Below, one piece after another: positions 8,214-16,827 of a DNA stretch of 64,000 nt (position 1 is its first letter; each line of letters starts with the position of its first letter). This DNA is from an uncultured Bacilli bacterium (lineage in GTDB: Bacteria; Bacillota_I; Bacilli_A; RFN20; CAG-826). The stretch covers positions 1 through 64,000 of the forward strand of contig CALVUF010000007.1 of assembly GCA_944363525.1 (NCBI GenBank). Direction: 5' to 3'. A program made the position numbers and the translations under genes. The notes beneath the pieces are model-generated. The model worked only from the letters and a program-made list of their open reading frames with translations, had not been told where the DNA came from and searched no databases.

Positions 8214-9083
8214 TTATTGGTTTGGTTTGGTGGTTTGGGCGATGTCGATGCCGACGGTGTCGAAGATTGTCGGGACATTAGACCCAATATCGTTTAGTAG
8301 TCTCTCAAAGTCCGAAGCGAGCTGGCTTAGTTGCTTTTTGGCCTTCGGGTAATTGTCTAAGTAGTTTTGTCTGAACGTGCGCTCAGTTATGTTCTTGGCG
8401 TGATGGGCGAGTTGCGATAACTGGTTACTGACGAAGGAATGGTGGCTGGAAACCCTCTTATTCTCTTTGATTTGAGCTAGGGTCGCCTCGTCATAACTGT
8501 TTAGATCTTCTAAATGCATTAGGAGGTAAAACTCGAAGCAAGGATTCGTAAGGCAGAGGTGGTATTGGTGATCGTGGCAGATCTTTTGACAGTTACGCAG
8601 ATCTTTCTCAGTGTGGGTTTCCTTATCGCGGTCAACCACGGCGAAATAATAATCTCCATCGCTATAACCCGATTCCTTTGCGGCTTGAAAATCCCCTTCG
8701 ATTCGCAATTCAGGCATCATCTTTTCGACATATTCTTGATCGGCTTGCGACAAAGTATGGCCGGTCCTCAGATTGTCGAAGCAACGTTGGAACTTGCTGT
8801 CGCTTTTCGCTTTCTCCTCAATCGCTGGCAATAAGGCTTTTGACCGTTTTCTTTGCTGTTCCTTCTTCAACAGTTCGTTAATTACGTCGTTCAGACCACA
8901 TTTATCGCCTTTTTCAATCGGCTTGATTACGATGCCTGAACCGGCGAGGGCTTTTGAGACGTTTTTAAAATAGCTGGTCTCTGTCCTTCTTCCTTCCGAG
9001 GATATATAAATCAAAATGTTTACTCGGTATGGTTCGGGTTTGGGGACATTTGGGTCAGTTCGCTCGCGAACGCTCGATATCAT
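8214..9083 (-). CDS. rloB: RloB-like protein (AbiLii-type, Toprim-like)
   Basis: 289-residue cytoplasmic protein matching the RloB/AbiLii family, the effector of a two-gene phage-resistance module. Visible hallmarks are ISSEGRRTETSYF near the N-terminus, DYYFAVVDRDKE in the middle and NPCFEFYLLMH; the conserved Glu and the DxD resemble the acidic site of Toprim nucleases. ATG 9083 is preferred over an adjacent TTG and follows a GAGGTG element. The start lies inside the end of rloA (29-bp overlap), so the genes are co-translated. In related systems the ATPase senses infection and releases a toxic nuclease; that mechanism is assumed by analogy. Confidence 0.85.
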   Translation of the reverse strand: MISSVRERTDPNVPKPEPYRVNILIYISSEGRRTETSYFKNVSKALAGSGIVIKPIEKGDKCGLNDVINELLKKEQQRKRSKALLPAIEEKAKSDSKFQRCFDNLRTGHTLSQADQEYVEKMMPELRIEGDFQAAKESGYSDGDYYFAVVDRDKETHTEKDLRNCQKICHDHQYHLCLTNPCFEFYLLMHLEDLNSYDEATLAQIKENKRVSSHHSFVSNQLSQLAHHAKNITERTFRQNYLDNYPKAKKQLSQLASDFERLLNDIGSNVPTIFDTVGIDIAQTTKPNQ

Positions 9084-10473
9084 CAATCACCTCGTCGATG
9101 TTAATTGAAGGAATGCCGCCATATCGTCCGACTAAATAGTCCTTTATCAGCCTTTTATCCGGTCGGGCTCGGAAATCGCTTAAAGGCACGGCATAGGACG
9201 ATTTATCGGCCTTCCTCTGCATAAAGTATATCTCATCCTGACGAAGCAAGTTCAAATCCAGGAGATTGGCGTCATGGGTGGTGGCGATCAACTGTGATGT
9301 CGTGCCGGCGGCCACCTCATAGAATTGTTTGATGAATTCAGCGACGGCTTGGGTATGGAGGCTTTGGTCGAGCTCATCGATAAAGTAAGTGGCGTTGCTG
9401 CCTAGGTGGGCATAGATCGGCAAGAGGGCGACCAGCCTTCGGGTACCATCGGATTCCTCCCCATATTCGAAGAGGGCGTTGCCTTCGCCGTGGCTGAACA
9501 GCATTTCCTCGCCGATGATCTCGTTATTCTGGATATGGAATTGGTAAAAGCCCCCGTTATAGATGAGCATCGTGGTGTAATGGGACCGTAATTGGCTCAT
9601 GATGTTATTGACGATGTCGGCTTTGTTAGGACCGAGGGTATTGAACAGCAATTTGACGTCCACCTGGCGGGACTCGATGCTCTCGATGCCGGTGTCCATG
9701 CCGTTTAGAAGGGCTTCGATCCGTTTTTTGGTCAATTTGTCCTGCAGCAGCAATAAAGGCGAACCATAGACTGAGTTTGGGCCGATGAAGGTCAGCTTCC
9801 TCATAAAATCATAAGCATCGAAGAAAGCGCGAAAATCCGGGTTAGTTAGGTCGAGTTTGGCGACGATGTCACGGAGGACGGGGATGTTGGAATATTCGGC
9901 TTGACGGTAACTGGACAAGACTAAGTCAAAGATGGCTTGCTTATCTTTATCCAGCAAGGTGATATCCGATTCGATCTCATAGATCGGGGCGCCCTGAAGG
10001 CTTTCGAATGAGGGGGCGCGGATCGGCCTCTTAGCGGCATATTCCTCTTTTAGTCCCCGATGGAAAATGTTTTTTTCTTTCTGGTTGGTGATTTCCGCCA
10101 GGCCTTCTTCGACGATGGTGCCGTCGAAATAAGAGACGAGGATCCAATAGGCGTATTGACGGTTGCCTTCGCGGAAGTCGAATTGGAAGAAGCCCGGCGC
10201 GGTCCGAGTGCTTTCTTCCAACCGGAAGGCGAGGCTGGGATCGCCATGGAAGGGTTCTTTGTCATTTATCAAAGAGGCGGCGAATTGGGCGGCGCGCAGA
10301 AAATTGGATTTGCCCGAAGCGTTGGCCCCAAAGATGAAAGCCGCCCGGTTGTAACGGCGATCGTTGATCCGAATCAGATGGTCATCGTGGATCGTATTCT
10401 TAGCGGCGACCATATTGAAGATGGTCCGGTCTTTGAAGGAAAGGAAATTCTCGAAGGTGAATCGCAAGAGCAT
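9055..10473 (-). CDS. rloA: RloA-like AAA ATPase (AbiLi-type defence ATPase)
   Basis: 472 residues, an SMC/ABC-like ATPase of the AAA_15/AAA_21 type. The N-terminus begins with FTFENFLSFKD, typical of RloA and OLD-like proteins. Walker A is FGANASGKSN at about 48-57, Walker B is TYFIDELDQSLHT near residue 365, and an H-loop-like ATTHDANLLD lies near residue 400. It is the first gene of the pair with rloB. A GGAGG Shine-Dalgarno stands seven bases before the ATG and a TATAAT at 10497-10492, so this operon is not leaderless, in contrast to the ATPase genes on its left. Likely a phage defence module; specificity is unknown. Confidence 0.87.
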   Translation of the reverse strand: MLLRFTFENFLSFKDRTIFNMVAAKNTIHDDHLIRINDRRYNRAAFIFGANASGKSNFLRAAQFAASLINDKEPFHGDPSLAFRLEESTRTAPGFFQFDFREGNRQYAYWILVSYFDGTIVEEGLAEITNQKEKNIFHRGLKEEYAAKRPIRAPSFESLQGAPIYEIESDITLLDKDKQAIFDLVLSSYRQAEYSNIPVLRDIVAKLDLTNPDFRAFFDAYDFMRKLTFIGPNSVYGSPLLLLQDKLTKKRIEALLNGMDTGIESIESRQVDVKLLFNTLGPNKADIVNNIMSQLRSHYTTMLIYNGGFYQFHIQNNEIIGEEMLFSHGEGNALFEYGEESDGTRRLVALLPIYAHLGSNATYFIDELDQSLHTQAVAEFIKQFYEVAAGTTSQLIATTHDANLLDLNLLRQDEIYFMQRKADKSSYAVPLSDFRARPDKRLIKDYLVGRYGGIPSINIDEVIDDIERSRAN

Positions 10474-10520
10474 AGTAAGGCCTCCGAAAGCATTATATTC
10501 GAAAATATCGTAAATAGGTA

Positions 10521-10889
10521 GGTAATCCGAGTGAAAATTGCGATTTATTTAACAAACGAGCTTGTCAAATTCGAAATATTCGTTAACTTTTGGCATAGAA
10601 CCACTTGCTAATTAGCGAATTAATGCGGTGGATGATGGCTTCATAGAAAGATCGGAAGATGATCTTCTCGAGATTTGTGAACTCTGGACGCTCAGCCAAA
10701 CGGGCTATAAGGGGAGTCTTTTGACGGTTTTTTTCAAAACCGGGTGAGTCGCATTTGGCAGGCCGCCAGCCTCACTCAATGTGGCAAAAAGCCTTTTTGC
10801 GTCGAGCCGGGAACTATGCCAAACCTAGAGAAAACCATCACTAATCGAATAAATTCTGAAAATCGTTATTTTTGGTAGAAAACTTATTG
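10521..10889. other. Intergenic region with inverted repeats, no clear gene
   Basis: Several hairpins are possible: AAGATC/GATCTT near 10650, GTGAG...CTCAC enclosing TGGC/GCCA around 10745-10777, and GCAAAAA-GCC-TTTTTGC near 10784-10800, the last terminator-like. One frame on the plus strand (about 10620-10740) reads like a short protein fragment (DDLLEICELWTLSQTGYKG) but lacks a start. It could be a decayed gene or a small RNA; the sequence does not settle which. Confidence 0.35.
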
Positions 10890-10917
10890 TTGCCTAAACG
10901 AGGAGGGATGTTATAAA
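10890..10917 (+). promoter_or_regulatory. Promoter of the interrupted lipoprotein gene
   Basis: TTGCCT (10890-10895), a 16-bp spacer and TATAAA (10912-10917). The leader carries AAAGGAG about nine bases before ATG 10953. Confidence 0.55.
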
Positions 10918-10952
10918 CGAAAAAACATCAACCAAGAAAGGAGATGTCCTAA

Positions 10953-12830
10953 ATGAAAACCAGAAACACCTTCTTCCCCTTGTTGGCGGCCTTCGGGCTC
11001 GTTGGCCTTTCCGCCTGTGGGAACACCCCGACCTCCTCGAGTTCGAAGACTCAGCCGGAGCCGACCCCGGAGTCGACGCCAACCACCACCCCGGCCGTCG
11101 ATTCCCCTTTGGCCCCGATGCTCGAGGAACTAAAGGAGGGCTTCGCTTTGACCGGGATCATCGATGAGACCCAGGTCTGGACCTATAACGATGGGACGAC
11201 CAGCAATACCCGGAACGCCCGGATCGTCGATAGCGAGGCCATCGATGGCTATGCCCATATCGAGAAGTATTCCTCCGTCTCGGCTAAAGACGGCAATGAC
11301 CCAGATGAGGTCTTGACCCCGAATAAGCTCAATCTTTCGTATGAGTATCGGTTTGCCGTTAATCCGGCGGCGGGGCAATTAAGCCAAGTCGAATTAGGGG
11401 CCGACAACCAGCTCCGCTACAACAACATCGTCGATAGCTCGACCAATGAGACCTTATCTTGGGATGAGACCTTCGCCAACCCCTTTGCCTTGATGAGCGC
11501 CGACATGTTTGAGGTCGATCCGAATGATAACACTCGCTATCACATGGAGACCGACAATTACCTTTACGAACCGATCCTTAGGAGATTGGCCCACTATATA
11601 TACGGGGAGCCGAATGACTATATAGTCGAAGAACTCGATCTCATCGTCAAGGATGGCCATATCGTCACCTATGAAGGGAAGTTCGCCGATTACGATTACA
11701 CTGGTTTCGTCTATACCTCGAAGATCAAATTCGAAGGGGATGTGGAGGCTTATGGGGCCGATGTCGCCGAGGCTCCAAGCGTTGTCGAGGGAACGGAGAT
11801 CCCCGAGTTGAAGGCGGCCCTTAAATCGCTTCAGGATTATAACTTCACGGTGGTGACGGAGGAAATCAGCGAAGACTGGTATGGCAATCTCAATAGCACT
11901 TTTTACAAAGGGCTAAGCGATGGGGGAACCCATATCCACCAGTTGAATTATGTGGGGGATATCGCGGATAACGTCACCAGCGATGAATACCTTTATACCT
12001 AGCTTTCGGAAGAAGACAGTTGGGCCGAAGGCGGGATCGCTTATGACGCCCAGATCGCCACCAACATCAAAGGGACTTGGTATGCCTTCGGCAGCCTGGT
12101 CGATGGGATGAAGTTAACCGAGGATCTATTGCCGTCCTTCGCCATCTCGACCGTCTTGTTCGAAGAAGGCGATAGCGAAGGGACGTATGTCTTAAAGAAG
12201 AACCTCCCCGATTATTTCGTTGGAATCAATAGCCGCCTCTTCTCCTTATTCACCTCCAATGATGCCGGGGCCTTGACCATCGATATCAATGATGACCAGG
12301 TTAAGTTCAGCTTGACCGCCTCCTCAAGCTATGGGGCCAGTGAGGTCACGACGTTTAGCTCCATCGGGACAACGAGTATTGCCAATACCACGGTGGTTGC
12401 GGAAGATACCAATCTCACCAAGTGGGAGGATTACTTCGTTAACCAAGCGACGGTGGATGCGGTCTTAGCCGTTATCCCAAGCAATGTCCTGAATTACGTT
12501 CCGTTGCCGAAACTCCCCGATGGCGGGTATGAGGGCAACCTCACCAGTGTCGGCGTTTATACCGATACCAATGTGGTTCAACTGCAGATCCGGCTGGACG
12601 AGTACGGGGATAACGTTGATGCCCAGTATGAGGATCTGTTGGTTTTGATAACCGCCGGACTAATCGAGAATGGGTTTGCCTTAACGAGCCTTGATCCTTG
12701 GTATGGGTATACCTTCACGAAGGATGAGACCATCAATGGCAAGGAGATGACCCTGACTATCTCGTTAGGGGCTAGCGGCAACTTCTTCTTGGTCGACTTC
12801 GAGTTAGCCGAGAAGACGGTCGAGGCCTAA
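10953..12830 (+). pseudogene. Lipoprotein gene interrupted by one in-frame amber codon
   Basis: A single reading frame of about 625 codons runs from ATG 10953 to TAA at 12828-12830, broken only by TAG at 12000-12002. The codons just after the stop still read as protein (LSEEDSWAEGGIAYD), and the frame continues to the end. The N-terminus is a lipoprotein signal (LVGLSACG) followed by a Ser/Thr/Pro-rich tether. The rest resembles a repeated beta-rich surface protein of unknown family. A CAG-to-TAG change is the simplest explanation. TAG ends other genes here (the HNH gene and the LacI-like gene), so general recoding is unlikely. Truncation after 349 residues, readthrough or an assembly error are all possible. 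Confidence 0.75.
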
Positions 12831-12839
12831 TTGATCAAA

Positions 12840-12871
12840 GGGCTGTTTCAAATTCGAGACAGCCCCTTTTT
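12840..12871 (+). terminator. Rho-independent terminator
   Basis: GGGCTGTTTC (12840-12849) pairs with GAGACAGCCC (12856-12865) across a 6-base loop, ten pairs including one G-U, followed by a T-run. It lies ten bases after the lipoprotein stop. The opposite HNH gene converges here, so it may act in both directions. Confidence 0.85.
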
Positions 12872-12916
12872 GTCCTTTGAAAATAGTAAGTGTAGTGCGG
12901 TTGACGTTGGTAGGGG

Positions 12917-13816
12917 CTAATCCCCCTCTTTCATGATGTTATCGATTGTCTTGGCTAAGTTTTGGTATTCGACATCGTAATCGATGAATCCGTAGGCATC
13001 GCGTCGGAGATTTTCTTGGCCTTTCAACGTATTTTTCGCGTCGGTGTGATTGAAGATATTATCGTCTATCACTAATGGGAATTCGCCAGACCCGGGGATG
13101 AAATTGGCCAGTTCACCCACCTCGAAGGATTCGGTTACCTGCTGATCATCGGCCAAGCAGAAAATGGAGTATTTTTTGAGTAGACCCATAGGGATGAAAT
13201 AGTGGTCTAGATAGGTGTTGAGCATGACGCAGGAATCGAGGGCTAACTGGAGGATGGATAAGTTAGTTCCCCTCAGTTCGATGATCATGGCGTTGATTCC
13301 ACCGAAAAGGACTGGCCGGATTTTGGCATCGGGGAAGAGGTCCTCCGCGAAGCGTTTGGGGAGGGCGTGTAGAAAGGTGATGGTGAGGACTGTGACCTTG
13401 ACGGTCGGTTCGGGTTCGTCTTGGTAACGGCTTTCCTCTTCGAAGGCTTCTTCGATTCGACGGATGCCGTAAGCCCCATCAAAGTAGGATCCATGTTCCT
13501 GGACTGCGGTTTTCTTGATGATCTCGTAATGATTTTGAACCCTAACGATGTTGAAGATCTGGCCATTGGCTTTGAAGGCGGGGAATTTGTCGGCTTTTTC
13601 GTCGTTGGTTTGGATGTTGCAGCAAACGAGATTGTTGGGGACGGATTTGCCGCCTTTGGATTCGGGATAGATGTGGTCGATGTTCCAGCCATAGACGCTG
13701 TTGCGGTCGCCGTAGGCCGCTTTGTCCATGGGGCGGCCGGCGTAATCATCGATGCGGATATCCCGTCCGTAGTCCCTTTCCCATAGGCTTAAAGCCATTT
13801 CTTTGTTGATCTTCAT
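12917..13816 (-). CDS. HNH endonuclease family protein
   Basis: 299 residues with an HNH motif at about residues 42-80: WNIDHIYPESKGG supplies the Asp-His pair, VPNNLVCCN the Asn, and a downstream NDEKADKFP the final polar residues. This form is typical of single-turn HNH nucleases with a non-homologous regulatory C-terminus. The remaining ~200 residues are not recognised. The Shine-Dalgarno AAGGAGG is nine bases before ATG 13816 and lies in a predicted hairpin of the leader. The gene is monocistronic and converges with the interrupted lipoprotein gene. It may be a defence or mobile-element nuclease; no specificity or methylase partner is visible. Confidence 0.75.
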   Translation of the reverse strand: MKINKEMALSLWERDYGRDIRIDDYAGRPMDKAAYGDRNSVYGWNIDHIYPESKGGKSVPNNLVCCNIQTNDEKADKFPAFKANGQIFNIVRVQNHYEIIKKTAVQEHGSYFDGAYGIRRIEEAFEEESRYQDEPEPTVKVTVLTITFLHALPKRFAEDLFPDAKIRPVLFGGINAMIIELRGTNLSILQLALDSCVMLNTYLDHYFIPMGLLKKYSIFCLADDQQVTESFEVGELANFIPGSGEFPLVIDDNIFNHTDAKNTLKGQENLRRDAYGFIDYDVEYQNLAKTIDNIMKEGD

Positions 13817-13825
13817 GCGTAAAAA

Positions 13826-13993
13826 CCTCCTTGATTATGTGTGTTGGCATGAATGCAAGGAGGGAATGCCTTGATCGACCTGCAGGCGAGGAAGCCTGCT
13901 GCTGGAACCTCGGTGGGTTATTCTTCTGACAGCTTAATGAAGAACGATGGTTGATCGGCTTTATACTGCTATAAAGCGAAGGATTCGGTCCTT
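13826..13993 (-). promoter_or_regulatory. Hairpin-rich leader of the HNH gene, with sequestered Shine-Dalgarno
   Basis: Read 5' to 3' on the minus strand, the segment holds four possible hairpins: AAGGA-CCGAA-TCCTT (13993-13979), CTTTATA-GCAG-TATAAAG (13976-13959), GCAGGC-TTCCTC-GCCTGC (13899-13882), and CCTCCTTG (13863-13856) pairing with CAAGGAGG (13833-13826). The last helix includes the Shine-Dalgarno of the HNH gene. This architecture suggests a cis-acting RNA switch or thermosensor, or a small RNA. It matches no riboswitch class I recognise. Confidence 0.5.
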
Positions 13994-14271
13994 GCTCTTT
14001 GATGGTAACGGAAGCGGTTTGCTAAAGTCAATCTATGACAAGATTTTTAGGGTGTTGGCTTCATCGTGCGTGAGTTGATCACTTGGTTTTTCCTTCGTCA
14101 CCAGAGCCTGATCGGGTTGTCGGGAATATGTTTCTCGCGGCAGCACTTGGACCATTGCACGTCGTATCGGTCGAGCGGGTCCAGGCCGCTCTCCATTGCT
14201 TGCTCGCCTCATTGATCCCATTCTGGGCAATAGCCTTTACGCGTTTGACTATTTTCCACAGCCCATCGTTC
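13994..14271 (-). other. Intergenic region with two unrecognised short frames
   Basis: Two overlapping minus-strand frames exist: 62 codons from ATG 14266 (starting MGCGKIVKRVKAIAQ) and 32 codons from ATG 14196 to TGA at 14098 (MESGLDPLDRYDVQWSK). Both look partly protein-like, as if a frameshift split one gene. Neither has a good Shine-Dalgarno or a recognised family. Confidence 0.25.
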
Positions 14272-15126
14272 TTATTTCATTGAGTTTTTGCGCCTAAATT
14301 GGGTTGGCGATAAAACGAATTTGCTGGTAAAAGACCGGATATACGCCGACGGGGATGAATAGCCTAACCGATAGGCGATTTCTTGGACCGGATCGTTGGT
14401 GTTTAACAAGAAATACTTCGAATTCTCCAATCGCAACGTTTCGAAGTAGGAGGATGGCGGCTCGCCGTAAGTTTGCTTGAACTTTCGTATAAACGATGTC
14501 TTGGACATTGAGCAGGCTTTGGCGAGTTGTTCTAGTTTTGGCATCGATCCAGGATTTGATCCAATCAACTCGAAGGCCGGTTCTAACGGTTCGGCGGTCG
14601 CGTAACTTGGAATTCGAAAACCGATATGAATCATTTTCTTTTCATAGAGCGAGAAAAATTCGTAGATCAAACGTTGCTCGGATAAATAGAAAACCGGATT
14701 GTTTAAGCTAAAGAGGAAAAAGGCCGCTTCAAGGACACGAAGGAGGGCGAAGTTTATGTCTTCTTCGATATGCAAAACCCTTTCGTGGGCATAGTAATTT
14801 GGTTGGTGAATTTTCATCCCCTCCAGATCGATTTTGCTGTAGTCCGTGAAGAAAGGGTATACGGAAAAATAGAGGGCCCGATAATCAATGGTCGATCCAG
14901 GCAAAGGGATAATCGTTCCCTCTTCTTTTGATAAAACCAAGAACATGAACTGACTGTTCATTTCTTCTTGTTTATCGTTCCACTTCACTAAAACCGGGCC
15001 GTTTGATTTGACTAAGATGACGGCTTGGAGATCTCTTTGATAACTTCCGAAGTATAAGGGCTCGGCTAGCTTAGCTTTTTCCTCGTAATGGAAGCCATTA
15101 CGAAGGCAAATATAACGTTTTGCCAT
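14272..15126 (-). CDS. AraC family transcriptional regulator
   Basis: 284 residues. The N-terminal two thirds form a cupin-like sensor (PLYFGSYQRDLQAVILVKSNG and following). The C-terminal ~90 residues hold the two AraC helix-turn-helix motifs: LEQLAKACSMSKTSFIRKF, then VQEIAYRLGYSSPSAYIRSF with the usual FxxxxGxxPxxFR-like end. ATG 15126 is chosen because the longer frame has no sensible start and a promoter ends seven bases upstream. It is divergent from the sugar importer operon with 112 bp between, so it most likely controls that operon in response to an imported sugar. The effector is unknown. Confidence 0.9.
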   Translation of the reverse strand: MAKRYICLRNGFHYEEKAKLAEPLYFGSYQRDLQAVILVKSNGPVLVKWNDKQEEMNSQFMFLVLSKEEGTIIPLPGSTIDYRALYFSVYPFFTDYSKIDLEGMKIHQPNYYAHERVLHIEEDINFALLRVLEAAFFLFSLNNPVFYLSEQRLIYEFFSLYEKKMIHIGFRIPSYATAEPLEPAFELIGSNPGSMPKLEQLAKACSMSKTSFIRKFKQTYGEPPSSYFETLRLENSKYFLLNTNDPVQEIAYRLGYSSPSAYIRSFTSKFVLSPTQFRRKNSMK

Positions 15127-15133
15127 CGACTCA

Positions 15134-15162
15134 AGTTTAGTGGCTTTGGCAATATTTAGCAA
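15134..15162 (-). promoter_or_regulatory. Promoter of the AraC regulator, predicted leaderless
   Basis: On the minus strand: TTGCTA (15162-15157), a 17-bp spacer, TAAACT (15139-15134), then seven bases to ATG 15126. No Shine-Dalgarno is seen. Confidence 0.6.
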
Positions 15163-15238
15163 CAAGATGACAACAAATGATAATTGGAAAGCATAGGATA
15201 AGCCTAATATGTAAGCGGTTTCATTGAGGAGATCTTTT

Positions 15239-16804
15239 ATGAAAAAACCTTCGATTCTCTTAGGCATTGGATTGTCTTTTGCCTTGGCTTCGTGCACTCC
15301 CGGAGGGGTGCCGGGATTAACTGACTCAACCGAAGGTGAGCAGCCCAGCCAAAGCGAGGACAAGACTGATAATCCAACGTCTTCCAAACCGGATAAAGAA
15401 AGCGACTTGAAATACGACCAGGCGGGCAATCCGATATTCGAAAACGTCGAGATTGATTTCTGGTCGATTTCCATTGGGTCCGACGGTTTAATCCAAAAAG
15501 AGATCGTCGACGCCTTTAACGAAGAATACGAAGGGAAAATCCATGTTAACCGGGCGGAAAGACGGCATGATGAATTCTCCTCTGCTATCGTCAATACTGT
15601 TGTAAACGATCCGGAGAACGCCCCGGATATCGTGCAGGGGCATGGCGAACGGATCCGCGAATTGCAAAGCCAAGGGATTTATGTCCCCTTAGAAGAGGCG
15701 ATCGAACTTTCGAAGATCGATTATCAACGGTCGAATTATTTTGAGAACATCCTCGACGACCTTTATCTCGAAGACGATTCGGGGTCGGAACACCTTTACG
15801 GCTTCCCGCTGGATATGCATAGCAACGTCATCATCGCGCGGAAGGACATTATCGAGAAAAACGGTTACGAGGTTCCGACTAATCACCAGGAGTTTATTGA
15901 AGTTTGCCAGGGCTTGGCTGACAAAGCTTATGCCGGGACTTACCAATATCTCCCGACCGCTCAAACCAATCCAGATTTGGAATGGATGACTTCAAGCGCC
16001 GGCACCGAACTGTATCCTTGGTTTATGTCGATCGAGGCTTTAGATGATGCCTTGACCTACGCCATTACGGGAGCGGTCCAAAACGGCTCGAAGATGGTTG
16101 ATGAAAGAGGCTTACCAGCCTGGAATACCCAATCGACCATCGATTACTTCGAGCAGATGCGGGAATATATGTATCCGAGTGACGGCAAACGCCCTTTGAT
16201 TCGGCGTTCCCTGTCCTATGAATTCATCAGCGATTTTTACAAAGGCAATTACATTTTCGCTTCGACCGGCCCGTGGAATTTAACCGGTTACAAGACCATC
16301 TTCGATTCGGCGATCGGCCTTGGTCAGGGCGGTTTCGAAGAAGGGGTGGCGATTATGCCAATCAGCAATCTTTTCGCCCTTGATGAAAACTCAGAGGACG
16401 CTTCGAAGATCGTCGGGACCGCCCACGCTTTCTCTTTGACCCGAACCGTCGAAAGCGACACCGTCAAAGCCGCTTGCATGGTCTTCGCCGATTATATGTC
16501 CAAGCAATATGTCAAATGGATGGAGGGAGGCCATCTGCCGATGCTGAAATCGGCGATGGAAGACCCCGCTTTACTGGAGAGCGACATCTACAAGAATATT
16601 GGCCAATACTTAGGCAATCCCGAGGATTTCACCCTCGGTGGCGTTACCGAGTATTACTCCGAAGTATTCGGGCTCGAAATGAACCAAGGTTTGAATGAAG
16701 TCTGGCATCAGACCTTCAATACCCAGACCCAAAACAAGAGCATTTCCGATATCGTCAACGAGCAATATCTCAATTCCTTATCGATCATCTCTGACTATCA
16801 ATGA
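15239..16804 (+). CDS. Carbohydrate ABC transporter solute-binding lipoprotein
   Basis: 521-residue extracellular sugar-binding protein of the family 1 type, lipid-anchored. The signal peptide MKKPSILLGIGLSFALASC ends at the lipobox cysteine; a Ser/Glu/Lys-rich tether of about 45 residues leads to the binding domain, which starts near EIDFWSISIG. The motif WMTSSAGTELYPW and a C-terminal NEVWHQTF-type helix fit the family. ATG 15239 follows GAGGAG by seven bases; an upstream TTG in frame overlaps that site. It is the first gene of the importer operon, followed by two permeases and an ATPase. Substrate is probably an oligosaccharide, judging by the glycosidases downstream. Confidence 0.9.
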   Translation: MKKPSILLGIGLSFALASCTPGGVPGLTDSTEGEQPSQSEDKTDNPTSSKPDKESDLKYDQAGNPIFENVEIDFWSISIGSDGLIQKEIVDAFNEEYEGKIHVNRAERRHDEFSSAIVNTVVNDPENAPDIVQGHGERIRELQSQGIYVPLEEAIELSKIDYQRSNYFENILDDLYLEDDSGSEHLYGFPLDMHSNVIIARKDIIEKNGYEVPTNHQEFIEVCQGLADKAYAGTYQYLPTAQTNPDLEWMTSSAGTELYPWFMSIEALDDALTYAITGAVQNGSKMVDERGLPAWNTQSTIDYFEQMREYMYPSDGKRPLIRRSLSYEFISDFYKGNYIFASTGPWNLTGYKTIFDSAIGLGQGGFEEGVAIMPISNLFALDENSEDASKIVGTAHAFSLTRTVESDTVKAACMVFADYMSKQYVKWMEGGHLPMLKSAMEDPALLESDIYKNIGQYLGNPEDFTLGGVTEYYSEVFGLEMNQGLNEVWHQTFNTQTQNKSISDIVNEQYLNSLSIISDYQ

Positions 16805-16827
16805 GGTTTGCCGACTAGGAGAAGGCT

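Noticed and set aside
10953-12830. Recoded TAG (amber used as sense codon)
   Set aside because: TAG ends at least two other plausible genes in the window (the HNH gene and the LacI-like gene), so general recoding is unlikely.
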